Assembly: GCA_030684555.1 (NCBI GenBank)
Contig: JAUXVN010000129.1
Location: 2,501-66,500, forward strand
Length of the DNA: 64,000 bases
Direction: 5' to 3'
Source of the DNA: Ignavibacteria bacterium
GTDB taxonomy: Bacteria > Bacteroidota > Ignavibacteria > Ignavibacteriales > Ignavibacteriaceae
In this document: positions 16,895 to 26,338 of the stretch, piece by piece
Numbering within the stretch: the stretch's first letter is position 1
How the letters are laid out: every line of letters starts with the position of its first letter
Notes under the pieces: model-generated
Told to the model about the DNA's origin: nothing
The model's database searches: none
What the model saw: the letters and a program-made list of their open reading frames with translations, nothing else
Made by a program: the position numbers and the translations under genes

Positions 16895-17611
16895 TCAGGA
16901 AAACATCTCGTCATATAATTTTCTAAATTTTTGAACATCTTCCCAGCAGCCTCTTTTCCAATTTGGATTTCGTAACAATGCTGCCGGATGATAAGTTACC
17001 ATTACTTTTGCGTTTTCAAAAGAGAATATCTGTCCACGTAAATTAGTAAGCGAATCTTTTTTCTTAAGAATTCCTTGAGCGGCAGTCAATCCAAGACATA
17101 AAATAAGAGAAGGTTGAATTAATCCAATCTGTTTTTTGAGATAAGGAATACAAGTATCCATCTCTTCCGAAGTTGGAGTTCTATTTCCTGGAGGTCGGCA
17201 TTTTATAACATTGGCGATAAAAACTTCTTCACGTGTAAAATTGATTGCTCTAAGAATTTCGGTTAAAAGTTTTCCTGCTCTCCCGACAAAAGGCTCACCT
17301 TGAGCATCTTCATCAGCACCCGGACCTTCCCCGATAACCATTACTTTTGCCTTACTGTCGCCGGTTCCAAAAACAAATTTATTTCTTGTTGCACCTAATG
17401 AACATTTCTGACAATCGCAGATAAGTGAATTTAGTTCCTCTAAACTACTTGCTTTTTGAAACTCTTCTGAAGCAACAAAAATATCTTCGGTAATTGGTTT
17501 GACTTCTTTCGCTTTAACCTTCTTCTCAATTTTCAAAGATTTAACATATAAATCATCACCAAATATTTCACTCTGTATTTTCAAAGTTCTAATTACTTCC
17601 TCTTTTTTCAT
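16895..17611 (-). CDS. Family 4 (Fe-S) uracil-DNA glycosylase
   Basis: Removes uracil from DNA. 238 residues: motif A GEGPGADEDAQGEPFVG (94-110), the four [4Fe-4S] cysteines C67, C70 (CQKC), C138 (KCRPPGNR) and C154 (DTCIPYL), and the late HPA motif (208-210). The first ~50 residues are Lys/Glu-rich and variable, as in other members that began as polymerase-fused domains. It overlaps coaBC by four bases. Confidence 0.93.
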   Translation of the reverse strand: MKKEEVIRTLKIQSEIFGDDLYVKSLKIEKKVKAKEVKPITEDIFVASEEFQKASSLEELNSLICDCQKCSLGATRNKFVFGTGDSKAKVMVIGEGPGADEDAQGEPFVGRAGKLLTEILRAINFTREEVFIANVIKCRPPGNRTPTSEEMDTCIPYLKKQIGLIQPSLILCLGLTAAQGILKKKDSLTNLRGQIFSFENAKVMVTYHPAALLRNPNWKRGCWEDVQKFRKLYDEMFS

Positions 17612-18816
17612 AATTTGTATAGCTTGAGTAATTCATCGATAATTTTGTGTGCTGTTTGAAATTTCGACATTAACGGAAGTTCGATTTTACTTTTATCTTT
17701 TCCAATAATCACGACTTTATTTGTATCAACCTCAAAACCACTTCCGCTCTCTTTCAAAGAATTGAGAACGATTAAATCAAGATTTTTAAACTTTAATTTA
17801 TTTTCTGCATTAATTACCTCATTATCGGTTTCTAATGCAAATCCTACAACGATTTTGTTCCCTTTATTCAATGATGAGAGAATGTCATCGGTCTTGGTTA
17901 AAGAGATAGAAATTAAGCTGTCTTCTTTTTTTATTTTAGAAGAAGATTTATTTTCCGGTTTGTAGTCAGCAACTGCAGCAGACATTATTAACACATCATT
18001 CTTTTCAAATTCAGAGATGACACTATTTTTCATTTCTGATGCCGAGCGAACATTTATGCGATTAATGCCCTGATACGAACTCAATTGAGTAGGACCGGAA
18101 ATTAAAGTTACATCCGCACCTCGCAGATATGCAGCGTGAGCAATCTTTAATCCCATTTTTCCGGAAGAACGATTTCCGATATATCTAACCGGATCAATAT
18201 CTTCATATGTTGGTCCGGCTGTTACTAAAATTTTTTTGCCGGTTAAATCCTTTTTGTATCCTGATAAAACTGTTTCAAGAGAGTCAATTATTTTTTGAAG
18301 CTCGGGAAGTCTTCCCTTCCCTTCCAATCCGCTTGCTAATTCACCAGAATCAGCATCAATAAAATGAAATCCAATTTCCGTAAGTTTTGTTATATTCGAT
18401 TTTGTGATTGGATATTCATACATATCAACATCAGCAGCAGGTGAAATAATTACTTCACCACGCATTGCTGTAACCAAAGTAGTCAATGCATTATCAGCAA
18501 AACCATTCGCAATTTTTGCTATGGTGTTTATAGTACATGGAGCAATCAACATAACATCAGCCCACAATGCAGTTTCAATATGCCATGTATTTTGCTGTGA
18601 TGAATCTTTTGGGAAGATTTCTGTTATAACCGGATTTCTTGATAACGTAGAAAGAGTTAATGGTGTTATAAAATGATGTGCAGAAGGAGTCATTACAACT
18701 TTAACTTCTGCACCTCGTAAAATAAGTTCACGGACTAACAAACACGACTTATAAGCGGCTATACAACCTGTAACACCGAGAAGTATTTTTTTACCACTGA
18801 GTAAGTCTGTTTCCAT
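17608..18816 (-). CDS. coaBC: Phosphopantothenoylcysteine decarboxylase/synthase
   Basis: Bifunctional coenzyme A enzyme, 402 residues. The N-terminal flavoprotein CoaC domain has GVTGCIAAYKS, the His in SAHHFITP and an Asn-containing loop NTIAKIANGFADN. The C-terminal CoaB synthetase starts near 195 with ILVTAGPTYEDIDPVRYIGN and SSGKMG. Gene order yicC-gmk-rpoZ-coaBC is the classic arrangement in many bacteria. It starts nine bases after rpoZ and overlaps the UDG gene by four. Confidence 0.96.
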   Translation of the reverse strand: METDLLSGKKILLGVTGCIAAYKSCLLVRELILRGAEVKVVMTPSAHHFITPLTLSTLSRNPVITEIFPKDSSQQNTWHIETALWADVMLIAPCTINTIAKIANGFADNALTTLVTAMRGEVIISPAADVDMYEYPITKSNITKLTEIGFHFIDADSGELASGLEGKGRLPELQKIIDSLETVLSGYKKDLTGKKILVTAGPTYEDIDPVRYIGNRSSGKMGLKIAHAAYLRGADVTLISGPTQLSSYQGINRINVRSASEMKNSVISEFEKNDVLIMSAAVADYKPENKSSSKIKKEDSLISISLTKTDDILSSLNKGNKIVVGFALETDNEVINAENKLKFKNLDLIVLNSLKESGSGFEVDTNKVVIIGKDKSKIELPLMSKFQTAHKIIDELLKLYKL

Positions 18817-18825
18817 TTGAAAGTC

Positions 18826-19116
18826 TTATTTTTTATATGAATAATCTAACTTTGTGTCCAATAGCAATTTTACCGCTTGATGATGCGGTTTGTCTCTTTT
18901 TTCAAAATCAAGAGAAAGTTTTAATTGAGCGGGATTATCGAAATCTTCGCTATCATCATCAGGATTAGTATTCGGAACATTAGTTAGCTGTGCATTATAT
19001 TCTAATCTCTGTTCTTCATTAATTTGTCTTGCTTTTTTACCGCAAGCTACAATTGCTTCATATACATTTGATGCGCAATTGTCAATTGCTCTTAAGTCAA
19101 TTGGTTCGATGCCCAT
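18826..19116 (-). CDS. rpoZ: DNA-directed RNA polymerase omega subunit
   Basis: A 96-residue RpoZ-like protein, with NCASNVYEAIVACGKKARQIN (12-32) matching the conserved omega helix that clamps the beta' C-terminus. The middle is an acidic loop (NPDDDSEDFDNP) and the end HHQAVKLLLDTKLDYSYKK resembles the K/R-A-L-E region of the Bacteroidetes/Chlorobi form. Position directly after gmk supports the call. Confidence 0.88.
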   Translation of the reverse strand: MGIEPIDLRAIDNCASNVYEAIVACGKKARQINEEQRLEYNAQLTNVPNTNPDDDSEDFDNPAQLKLSLDFEKRDKPHHQAVKLLLDTKLDYSYKK

Positions 19117-19119
19117 GTT

Positions 19120-19695
19120 TTACTCCTTATTTATTATTTTTTTAATTAATTCCGAAAGTTGATTGACCGCAATATTAACATCTTCATTCACAATTTGATA
19201 TTCAAACTTATCTTTTTGATTCAATTCCATTTTTGCCCGGTCAATTCTTTTAACAAAATCTTCTTCAGTTTCTGTTTTTCTATTTTTTAATCGCTTAACT
19301 AATTCTTCCAAACTTGGTGGAAGAATATAAATCATTTTTGATTCAGGATATTTTTCTTTTATTGATAATGCACCTTTTACATCAACTTCAATTAGTATTG
19401 ATAACCCTGAATTAATTGTTCCTTCAACAAAACTTTTATCTGTACCGTAATAATAATCGTAAACTTTCTCCCATTCAATAAAAAAACCTTCCTCTTTTTT
19501 TCGGGAAAATTCTTCTTCTTTGACAAAGAAATAATCGACACCATTTTTTTCTGTTGGTCTCGGTTTTCTAGTGGTTGTAGAGACTGAATAAACTAAATCA
19601 TTATGAATTTTCAGCAGTTGCTTCAATATTGTTGTTTTGCCTGTACCGCTTGGAGCAGCAACTATTATTATTTCTCCCTTTTTCCTAAACACCAT
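19120..19695 (-). CDS. gmk: Guanylate kinase
   Basis: Phosphorylates GMP to GDP. 191 residues with P-loop APSGTGKTT (~14-22), GMP-binding TTRKPRPTEKNGVDYFF, and the lid region RLKNRKTETEEDFVKRIDRA. It abuts yicC (stop and start adjacent) and precedes rpoZ by three bases, an operon. Confidence 0.97.
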   Translation of the reverse strand: MVFRKKGEIIIVAAPSGTGKTTILKQLLKIHNDLVYSVSTTTRKPRPTEKNGVDYFFVKEEEFSRKKEEGFFIEWEKVYDYYYGTDKSFVEGTINSGLSILIEVDVKGALSIKEKYPESKMIYILPPSLEELVKRLKNRKTETEEDFVKRIDRAKMELNQKDKFEYQIVNEDVNIAVNQLSELIKKIINKE

Positions 19696-20571
19696 CTACT
19701 CAATATTTTGAATTTGTTCACGAATTCTCTCAATTTCCTCTTTGATAAAGACGGAAAGATGAGAAACTTCTGTAGAAATTGCTTTGGAAGAAATAGTGTT
19801 AGCTTCTCTATGCATTTCTTGACAGACAAAATTTAATTTGCGTCCTACATCAGATCCTTCTTTTATAGTATTGAGAAAAAAGTTGAGATGACTTTTTAAT
19901 CTTACACACTCTTCAGTAATATCCGATTTATCTGCAATTAAAGCTAATTCAACTTCAAGCCTGTCAGAATAACTTGTGATATCATTAACCAACTGCTTAA
20001 TTCGCTCTTTTAATTTATTGAAATATTCTTCAACTTCTGAACGATAATTTTGCTCAATTTTCCCAACAGTCTCTGTAATATTTTCTATTCTTTGCACAAG
20101 ATCTTTGGATAATTGTGCTCCTTCAGCATTTCTCATCACAATAAAATTGTCAATTGCATGCGAGAGTGTATTTTTAAGAGTTTCGAAATTTGAATCATCA
20201 AACTCTTCCATTTCAGGAGTAAATAAATCCTTAAACTGGAGAATATGGGCTAATTTAATTTTTTCCTTTACCTTAAATTTACTACGAATTTTCTTTAAGG
20301 CATCAATCGACTCTTCTAATCGTTTCTGATTAATAACTAATCCGGAACCATTCTCACCTTCTTTTTTGATTAAAATGGTTACATAAATTTTACCACGTTT
20401 AATTTTATTTCGGATTAATTCCTTTAATTCATATTCTTTATTTTGAAGAGTTTGCGGAAGCTTAAGCGAAATTTCCAAAAATCTATTATTTAAACTTTTC
20501 ACTTCAATTTCAAAAGAAAAACCGTTCATTACCGAAACAGCTTTTCCAAATCCGGTCATACTCGAAATCAT
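19696..20571 (-). CDS. YicC family endoribonuclease
   Basis: 291 residues. The N-terminus MISSMTGFGKAVS and EVKSLNNRFLEISLKLP are the YicC_N hallmark; the C-terminal part has DITEECVRLKSHLNFF and VGRKLNFVCQEMHREANTISSKA, the DUF1732 signature. YicC proteins are RNases that affect small-RNA turnover. It heads the yicC-gmk-rpoZ-coaBC-udg run. Confidence 0.94.
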   Translation of the reverse strand: MISSMTGFGKAVSVMNGFSFEIEVKSLNNRFLEISLKLPQTLQNKEYELKELIRNKIKRGKIYVTILIKKEGENGSGLVINQKRLEESIDALKKIRSKFKVKEKIKLAHILQFKDLFTPEMEEFDDSNFETLKNTLSHAIDNFIVMRNAEGAQLSKDLVQRIENITETVGKIEQNYRSEVEEYFNKLKERIKQLVNDITSYSDRLEVELALIADKSDITEECVRLKSHLNFFLNTIKEGSDVGRKLNFVCQEMHREANTISSKAISTEVSHLSVFIKEEIERIREQIQNIE

Positions 20572-20666
20572 TTATTGTCCTATAAAAAAGATAAGAAAAA
20601 TAAGCATTTTACAAGCGGTTTCAAAGAAGTTAAATTATCAAACAAAACTGATATTCGGTAGAAAGA

Positions 20667-22679
20667 TTAAAATGCTTCACCTATTCCGAAATGAAATTCC
20701 ATTTGATCCCAAAACCTTTTTTTGAAAAAACTTTTTCTATCAGCCGGATCGTAGGCTTTAAAACCAAAATCAATTCTGAACGGAGCAATTGCAGTATAAT
20801 ACCGAAGTCCAAAACCTACAGCAACAGAAATTCCGTCAAATCGAAATAAATTGACATTATCCCACGAATTACCAAAATCAACGAATACTGCTGTTCCAAT
20901 GCTCTCAAAAAATCTGTATCTATATTCAATGGAAGATTCGAGTAAAAACTTACCTCCTTCTACAAAATAAGATATTGAAGTATCTTGAGGATCAGTAATA
21001 ATATATGATGGATTTAAACCTCTGGTTTTCCAACCTCTTATTGAATTACTTCCCCCTGCAAAAAATCTTCTTGTAGAAGGTATCTTATATTGATCACCGT
21101 GGTACGATTGTATCTGTCCGACTTTTAATTTGAATCCAACTACTGCAGTTTTAATGTTATTTGCCGGAAGATAATAGGCACTACTTACTAATAATTTAAT
21201 AAAAGCCGCCTCTTCAAATGATTGTTTGCTTAATTCTGTATATAAGTACGGAAGTGAATTTGCATCTTCGATAAGAAAACTGAAATTATAACCTTTTGAT
21301 GGGAAGAGTGGATTATCGGTTTTAGTAGCTTTAAGATCTGCACCTAATATTGATAGAGTTTGATTGAGGGATAATTCAAATTCTTTAGATACAAATATTT
21401 CTTTCACATATTCAAGATTGTAATATGCTGTCAAGAAATTAATAAACGTATAACTCGGCAGTTCGAATTCAAAACTCAGTTTTCCTCCAATTCGATAGGC
21501 GGAAATATTTAATTCTTTCTGAATTGAACCATAGTTTTCTAGTATTCCAAAGATTGGTCTATTAAAAATATATGGTTGTTCAATTCGTGTTTTCGCTTCA
21601 ACAAAACCTGATACTGTGGTATCATTGTTAAAAAACTTTTTGGGTAGAGTAAAAATTGCAGCGTTAAAAAAATCACTCAACCCGAACTGCCCGGAGATGG
21701 TTAATTTTCTTGCATTGCCTAAAAAGTTTTTGCGAGTGTACATCCCCCCAATACCGGCATTGAACGCATTCTGCTGGTTATTAAGAATTATTTCAGGAGC
21801 AAGTTCATTCATTAAACCAATTGTACCATTTACCGATAATGGAACGTAGTTGTCTATAGTATCGGCTACTTTCGGACTAATAATAACAGAGGAGAATAAT
21901 CCGGTTCTATATAAACGAACCTGACTTTGACGAATTTTTTCAATACTGTAAACGTCATCTTTTTTAATACCGACAATATTACTTAACAATTCATTTTCGA
22001 CATAAGGACTTCCTTCACCGGTTGTAACAACTTCAAGACTGTCAATTAAGTATCTTTTTCCGGGATGGAAATAAATCCCAATATCCGCAATATTTTTAAT
22101 TGTATCCTTTATTATTATAGTGCTATCGAAGGTTGCGAGCATATAACCATTGTTTTCTAACTCAACGAGAATTTTTTCTATATTCTCCTGGACAATTAAT
22201 TGAGAATATCTTTTATTGACATCAAATGAAAGTTTTGATAAAGTATTTTCCCTTAAATCTACCGGAATAACTTCAAAACCATGAATGTTCACTTTTCTCA
22301 GGTTTGAAGGAATACCTTCGTTTATATAAAAAGTTAAATCAACAGTTTTTTGGACTGAATCAATTGTGTAATCCGATGCAAATGAAGCACGGAAAAATCC
22401 ATTTGCAATATAAAAATCGTTTAGTGCTCTTTTATCTTCGTGCAGATTGAGGCTGTCAAAATAAGAAGGTTCATTCCCAAAGCTTGTAAATGTATTTAAG
22501 AATTTCCAAAACCACCATGGTGTTTCTTCAGAATAAATTGTTTTCCTAAGATCTGTTTGTGAGATTTTTGAATTCCCGACAAACGATATTTTATTCAATT
22601 CATATTTTCCATTCTCCTGAGCATAGATGGCGGATGTAATAAAAATTATGAGGAGGTATGTATTAATTAAATTTTTCAA
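20667..22679 (-). CDS. Omp85-family outer-membrane assembly protein (BamA/TamA-like)
   Basis: 670 residues. After a signal peptide (1-21) come tandem POTRA-like repeats to ~290 (for example FVGNSKISQTDLRKTIY, VNIHGFEVIPVDLRENTLSKL, IRQSQVRLYRTGLFSSVII), then a C-terminal 16-stranded barrel with the family's RRFFAGGSNSIRGW and a terminal aromatic (FHFGIGEAF). It is shorter than a five-POTRA BamA, so TamA-like or an accessory Omp85 is possible. It precedes a gap of 95 bp before yicC and follows a lipoprotein gene by 18 bp. Confidence 0.9.
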   Translation of the reverse strand: MKNLINTYLLIIFITSAIYAQENGKYELNKISFVGNSKISQTDLRKTIYSEETPWWFWKFLNTFTSFGNEPSYFDSLNLHEDKRALNDFYIANGFFRASFASDYTIDSVQKTVDLTFYINEGIPSNLRKVNIHGFEVIPVDLRENTLSKLSFDVNKRYSQLIVQENIEKILVELENNGYMLATFDSTIIIKDTIKNIADIGIYFHPGKRYLIDSLEVVTTGEGSPYVENELLSNIVGIKKDDVYSIEKIRQSQVRLYRTGLFSSVIISPKVADTIDNYVPLSVNGTIGLMNELAPEIILNNQQNAFNAGIGGMYTRKNFLGNARKLTISGQFGLSDFFNAAIFTLPKKFFNNDTTVSGFVEAKTRIEQPYIFNRPIFGILENYGSIQKELNISAYRIGGKLSFEFELPSYTFINFLTAYYNLEYVKEIFVSKEFELSLNQTLSILGADLKATKTDNPLFPSKGYNFSFLIEDANSLPYLYTELSKQSFEEAAFIKLLVSSAYYLPANNIKTAVVGFKLKVGQIQSYHGDQYKIPSTRRFFAGGSNSIRGWKTRGLNPSYIITDPQDTSISYFVEGGKFLLESSIEYRYRFFESIGTAVFVDFGNSWDNVNLFRFDGISVAVGFGLRYYTAIAPFRIDFGFKAYDPADRKSFFKKRFWDQMEFHFGIGEAF

Positions 22680-22697
22680 ATTTTACTTAATAGTAGT

Positions 22698-23327
22698 CTA
22701 TTTAAGCTGGATATCTTTAGTAACTATAACCAGGTCTTCATAATCGGTTTTGAATAAATTAATTATATAATCTTTAGTAAACTGATCTTCTATGTTTGGA
22801 GATAAAAATAAAGATATAGGTTTATTTCGCATTATGACCAAATGTGCATAATAAATTGTACGATTCCCAAAATCAGCGAGATAGAAATAGATTTCGCCTC
22901 CACCTGAGCCGAGGAAATAGTCGCCGGAATTATATGATAATAACTCGGTACCGAGTGAATCAAGTTTTACTTTTTTGATGATACTTTCTTTAACCGCTCC
23001 TTCAAGAAGAGTAGTTTCATAAACAATATTTACTGTATCTGTTGTAAAATTATAAAGTGAAAATTTTATTCCCCACTCTTTTTTTGACATAATTTCTCTC
23101 ACTCCGCAAATCTGCAATGAATCAGGATTTTGGAAATATCCGGTGACTGCATATTCAACTGGTGCAGCTAACTTTGAATTTAAAAATTCCAAGGCATTTT
23201 CCGGTTCTGAAATCCGTTGAACTAATTTTTCTTCTTCTGTAAATTGTTTCTCTCCTTCACATGATAAAAAAAACATTGCCACGATTAAGTTGAAGAAAAC
23301 CAAATACTTTTTATGGGTTAATGACAA
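22698..23327 (-). CDS. Lipoprotein, unknown function
   Basis: 209 residues with KKYLVFFNLIVAMFFLSCEG at the N-terminus, a lipoprotein signal with C23 as the lipidation site. No known domain was recognised in the mature part. The TTG start lies inside the end of the upstream L,D-transpeptidase-like gene (17-base overlap), so the two are coupled, and the Omp85 gene follows 18 bp later. Confidence 0.65.
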   Translation of the reverse strand: MSLTHKKYLVFFNLIVAMFFLSCEGEKQFTEEEKLVQRISEPENALEFLNSKLAAPVEYAVTGYFQNPDSLQICGVREIMSKKEWGIKFSLYNFTTDTVNIVYETTLLEGAVKESIIKKVKLDSLGTELLSYNSGDYFLGSGGGEIYFYLADFGNRTIYYAHLVIMRNKPISLFLSPNIEDQFTKDYIINLFKTDYEDLVIVTKDIQLK

Positions 23328-23934
23328 TTACAGTCCCTTCTTTTACATATTTATATAATTCATCTATATTCTGATTACTGACAGCAACTGAGCCGTCAGT
23401 CCAATTAAAAACAAAAGGTAAATTTTTAATTAAATAATCTAATTTACCGCTTCCATGAATTCCAATATTTCCACCCAATGCAGTTTTATTATTTGGGCAT
23501 TTCCCGTAATAATATTCAAATTTAAGTTGATCAAATTCTTTTTGGGTAATTTTCTTTTTTAATAAACCTCTCTCTGCATCTTCAAGGTTTGGATAATTTA
23601 ATCTGAAGAATTTACCGTAGATGTGTGAAGAATCTATTTCACAAATTTTATAACTGCCGATCGGAGTTGCTTTTTCTCCAATAATGGATTTACTTTTCTT
23701 AATTCTGCCAAAAGCTGCTCTATATTTTTTAACCAGTATTGAATCAGAGAACAAGTTTAATGAATAAGTAGATTGTTCAACAACTATGTGTACATTTTCA
23801 AGAGTAGAAATGCCATGAGAATTCATCGCCTCTTCAATAGTTTGTTCTCGAACATTAATAATAATTCCGTATACAATACATCCTAATAAGAAGAGGACAA
23901 TACCGCCGCTAAAGAAAAACACTTGTTTAATCAT
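23311..23934 (-). CDS. L,D-transpeptidase (YkuD/YafK)-like protein with Cys-to-Ser change
   Basis: 207 residues with an N-terminal membrane anchor (6-27) and a YkuD fold: KATPIGSYKICEID (88-101), the conserved His in IGIHGSG (H160) and the active-site loop WTDGSVAVSN (178-187). Family members read W-T-x-G-C-I-A-x-S-N here; the nucleophilic Cys is replaced by Ser182 (codon TCA). Normal enzymes cross-link peptidoglycan 3-3 or attach lipoproteins. As drawn this one probably lacks standard activity, unless Ser can serve. It is co-transcribed with a lipoprotein and an Omp85 protein. Confidence 0.85.
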   Translation of the reverse strand: MIKQVFFFSGGIVLFLLGCIVYGIIINVREQTIEEAMNSHGISTLENVHIVVEQSTYSLNLFSDSILVKKYRAAFGRIKKSKSIIGEKATPIGSYKICEIDSSHIYGKFFRLNYPNLEDAERGLLKKKITQKEFDQLKFEYYYGKCPNNKTALGGNIGIHGSGKLDYLIKNLPFVFNWTDGSVAVSNQNIDELYKYVKEGTVIVINP

Positions 23935-24014
23935 TTACAAAAACTCTAAAACTAAAAGATAACCATTTTGATCTTTTATTCATTTAGATGAAATGTCATT
24001 AACTTAAAATAAAA

Positions 24015-24036
24015 AGGAGATGAAAGTTCATCTCCT
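24015..24036 (-). terminator. Rho-independent terminator after frr
   Basis: A perfect 10-bp inverted repeat (AGGAGATGAA/TTCATCTCCT) with a 2-base centre lies 25 bp past the frr stop. Read on the minus strand it is followed by a run of T (TTTTTTATTTT). Confidence 0.85.
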
Positions 24037-24061
24037 CAATAATATTTATTGGAAAGATGAA

Positions 24062-24616
24062 TTAGACTTCCATTATTTCTTTTTCTTTGTGCTTTAAGAT
24101 TTCATCGACTGTTGTAGTATGTTCATTAGTCAGTTTTTGAATTTTATCTTCTCCTTCTTTCAACTCATCTTCAGAGATTTTTTTATCCTTCTGAGCTTTT
24201 TTAAGGTGTTCATTTGCATCACGTCTTACATTTCGAATTGCAATCTTATTATCTTCCCCGAACCTTTTAATCAACTTAACTAAATCTTTTCTGCGTTCTT
24301 CTGTTAAGGGTGGAATCGGTATTTTTAAGTTTGTTCCATCGTTCATAGGATTAAAACCAAGATTTGCCTCTCGAACGGCACGATCAATACTTTGCAGCAT
24401 ACTTTTATCCCATGGAGTAAAAGCGAGGGTATGTGTATCAAGTATTGTCAAGTTACCGACTTGACTTATAGGAGTATTAGTTCCGTAATAATCAACCTTA
24501 ACCCCGTCTAACAAAGCAGTAGTAGCTTTACCTGTACGAATGGATGCCAGTTCATGGCGGAGTGCTTCGATTGATTTATCCATTCTGTGTGAAGCATCAT
24601 TTACTATTTCTTTCAT
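24062..24616 (-). CDS. frr: Ribosome recycling factor
   Basis: 184 residues, the standard length. It has the family signature patterns ALRHELASIRTGKATTALLDGV near the N-terminus and PPLTEERRKDLVKLIKRFGED with VRNVRR-like IRNVRRDANEHLKK. Releases 70S ribosomes after termination together with EF-G. It follows pyrH by 51 bp and ends at a clear terminator. Confidence 0.97.
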   Translation of the reverse strand: MKEIVNDASHRMDKSIEALRHELASIRTGKATTALLDGVKVDYYGTNTPISQVGNLTILDTHTLAFTPWDKSMLQSIDRAVREANLGFNPMNDGTNLKIPIPPLTEERRKDLVKLIKRFGEDNKIAIRNVRRDANEHLKKAQKDKKISEDELKEGEDKIQKLTNEHTTTVDEILKHKEKEIMEV

Positions 24617-24667
24617 ATGTTCCTCAAAAATATTTCTGAAATGCTGATTGCAAAAATAGTCAAGAAA

Positions 24668-25381
24668 TTAGTCTTTCACCAGAGTTCCGATATTTTCTCC
24701 ATTTACTAATGCTAAAAGATTTCCCGGAACATCCATATTAAAAACTACCATAGGCAGATGATTCTCCTGACATAAACTAACAGCGGTTAAATCCATCACC
24801 CGTAAATTCTTCTTTAGAATATCAATGTATGAAATATTTTCAAATTTAAATGCATTTGGATTTTTTTCCGGATCAGAATCAAAAATACCGTCGACTCTTG
24901 TTCCTTTTATTATTACATCAGCTTCAACTTCAACTGCTCTAAGTGAAGCAGCAGTATCTGTACTAAAATAAGGATTTCCGGTACCGGAACCGAAAATTAC
25001 AATTCTTCCTTTTTCAAGATGACGGATTGCCCTTCTACGGATATACGGTTCGGCAATCTGTTCCATATGAATTGCACTCATCAATCTAGAAAAAAGTCCT
25101 ATTTTTTCAATTGCATTTTGAAGTGCAAGTGAGTTAATCATTGTGGCAAGCATTCCCATGTGATCACCAGTTACTCGTTCGATTCCTTGATCGGTAGCGC
25201 TAAGTCCTCTGAAAATATTTCCTCCACCGATAACAATTCCTATTTCAACACCTGCTTCATGAACTTTTTTAACTTCATCCGCAAAGAAATCAAGTACAGT
25301 TGGATCAATTCCGAATCCCTTATTCCCCATAAGTGATTCACCGCTCAATTTAAGTAAAACTCTTTTGTATTTTAGTGGCAT
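24668..25381 (-). CDS. pyrH: Uridylate kinase
   Basis: Amino-acid-kinase-fold UMP kinase, 237 residues: [11 protein letters not shown] at the N-terminus, [13 protein letters not shown] (~48-60), [16 protein letters not shown] (~130-145) and [11 protein letters not shown]. Makes UDP from UMP. It lies downstream of tsf beyond a terminator, so pyrH-frr probably has its own promoter in addition to any readthrough. Confidence 0.97.
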   Translation of the reverse strand: MPLKYKRVLLKLSGESLMGNKGFGIDPTVLDFFADEVKKVHEAGVEIGIVIGGGNIFRGLSATDQGIERVTGDHMGMLATMINSLALQNAIEKIGLFSRLMSAIHMEQIAEPYIRRRAIRHLEKGRIVIFGSGTGNPYFSTDTAASLRAVEVEADVIIKGTRVDGIFDSDPEKNPNAFKFENISYIDILKKNLRVMDLTAVSLCQENHLPMVVFNMDVPGNLLALVNGENIGTLVKD

Positions 25382-25409
25382 CTTAACCCCATTTTAGGAT
25401 AAAAAAAAA

Positions 25410-25429
25410 GTCTTAATAATTATTAAGAC
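25410..25429 (-). terminator. Rho-independent terminator after tsf
   Basis: A perfect 20-bp palindrome (GTCTTAATAA/TTATTAAGAC) 13 bp past the tsf stop, followed on the minus strand by nine T residues. This separates rpsB-tsf from pyrH-frr. Confidence 0.85.
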
Positions 25430-25442
25430 CTTTATAATAATG

Positions 25443-26303
25443 TTATTTTTGTTCGTCACCGAGATGGAAACGAAGGAACGAATGAATTTTTAACGACGTT
25501 CCGTGATGCTTATTGAATTCATTTATCAAGTCAGTAATAGTCTTAGAGTTATCTTTAATAAATGCTTGTTCAGCAAGACAATTTTCTTGATAATATTTAT
25601 TCAATTTACCCTGAGCAATCTTTTCAAGAATATGCTCGGGCTTTCCTTCTTTCTTTGCGACTTCTTTATAAATCTCAATTTCAGAATTTACTAATTCTTG
25701 AGGAACCTCATCTCGATAAATTGCTAATGGTTTCATCGCAGCAACCTGCATTGCAAAATCTTTTCCCATAGCTTCAAATTCCGCAAATTTATCTGTAGGA
25801 AGATTATCATAACGAACGACAACACCAAGTTTTGAACCGGGATGAATATAATCAACTACTAAACCATTTTCGGCTGTTAGGACAGCAACACGTGATACCT
25901 CAGATTTTTCACCGACTTTTCCTACTAATTCAGTTAAACCATCGATCAATTTTGGATTCTTCTCAAATAATTCTGCAACCGAAACCGGATTTGAAGTAAA
26001 GGCAGCATTTACAACTTCAGTAGAATAGTTAACAAAATCTGTTGACTTTGCAACGAAATCTGTTTCACAATTAACTTCTACAATGGCAACAGAATTTTTT
26101 CCTTCTGAAATTTTTGTAAGAATAATTCCTTCTTTAGCATCTCTATCGGCTCTTTTAGCTGCAACAGCAGCACCTTTTTTACGTAATATTTCAACAGCTT
26201 TTTCAATATTTCCTTCGGCTTCAAGAAGTGCTTTTTTACAATCCATCATTCCTGCGCCGGTTTTTTGTCGTAACTCATTAACTTGAGCGGCGGTAATATT
26301 CAT
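25443..26303 (-). CDS. tsf: Elongation factor Ts
   Basis: 286 residues. The UBA-like N-terminus ends in LRQKTGAGMMDCKKAL (~11-26), the EF-Ts signature, followed by the coiled and core domains (VNCETDFVAKSTDF). It restores EF-Tu-GTP. It sits 35 bp after rpsB, the normal bacterial pairing. Confidence 0.97.
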   Translation of the reverse strand: MNITAAQVNELRQKTGAGMMDCKKALLEAEGNIEKAVEILRKKGAAVAAKRADRDAKEGIILTKISEGKNSVAIVEVNCETDFVAKSTDFVNYSTEVVNAAFTSNPVSVAELFEKNPKLIDGLTELVGKVGEKSEVSRVAVLTAENGLVVDYIHPGSKLGVVVRYDNLPTDKFAEFEAMGKDFAMQVAAMKPLAIYRDEVPQELVNSEIEIYKEVAKKEGKPEHILEKIAQGKLNKYYQENCLAEQAFIKDNSKTITDLINEFNKHHGTSLKIHSFLRFHLGDEQK

Positions 26304-26338
26304 ATTTACATAACCTCTTTCTTTAAAAATAATTTGGA

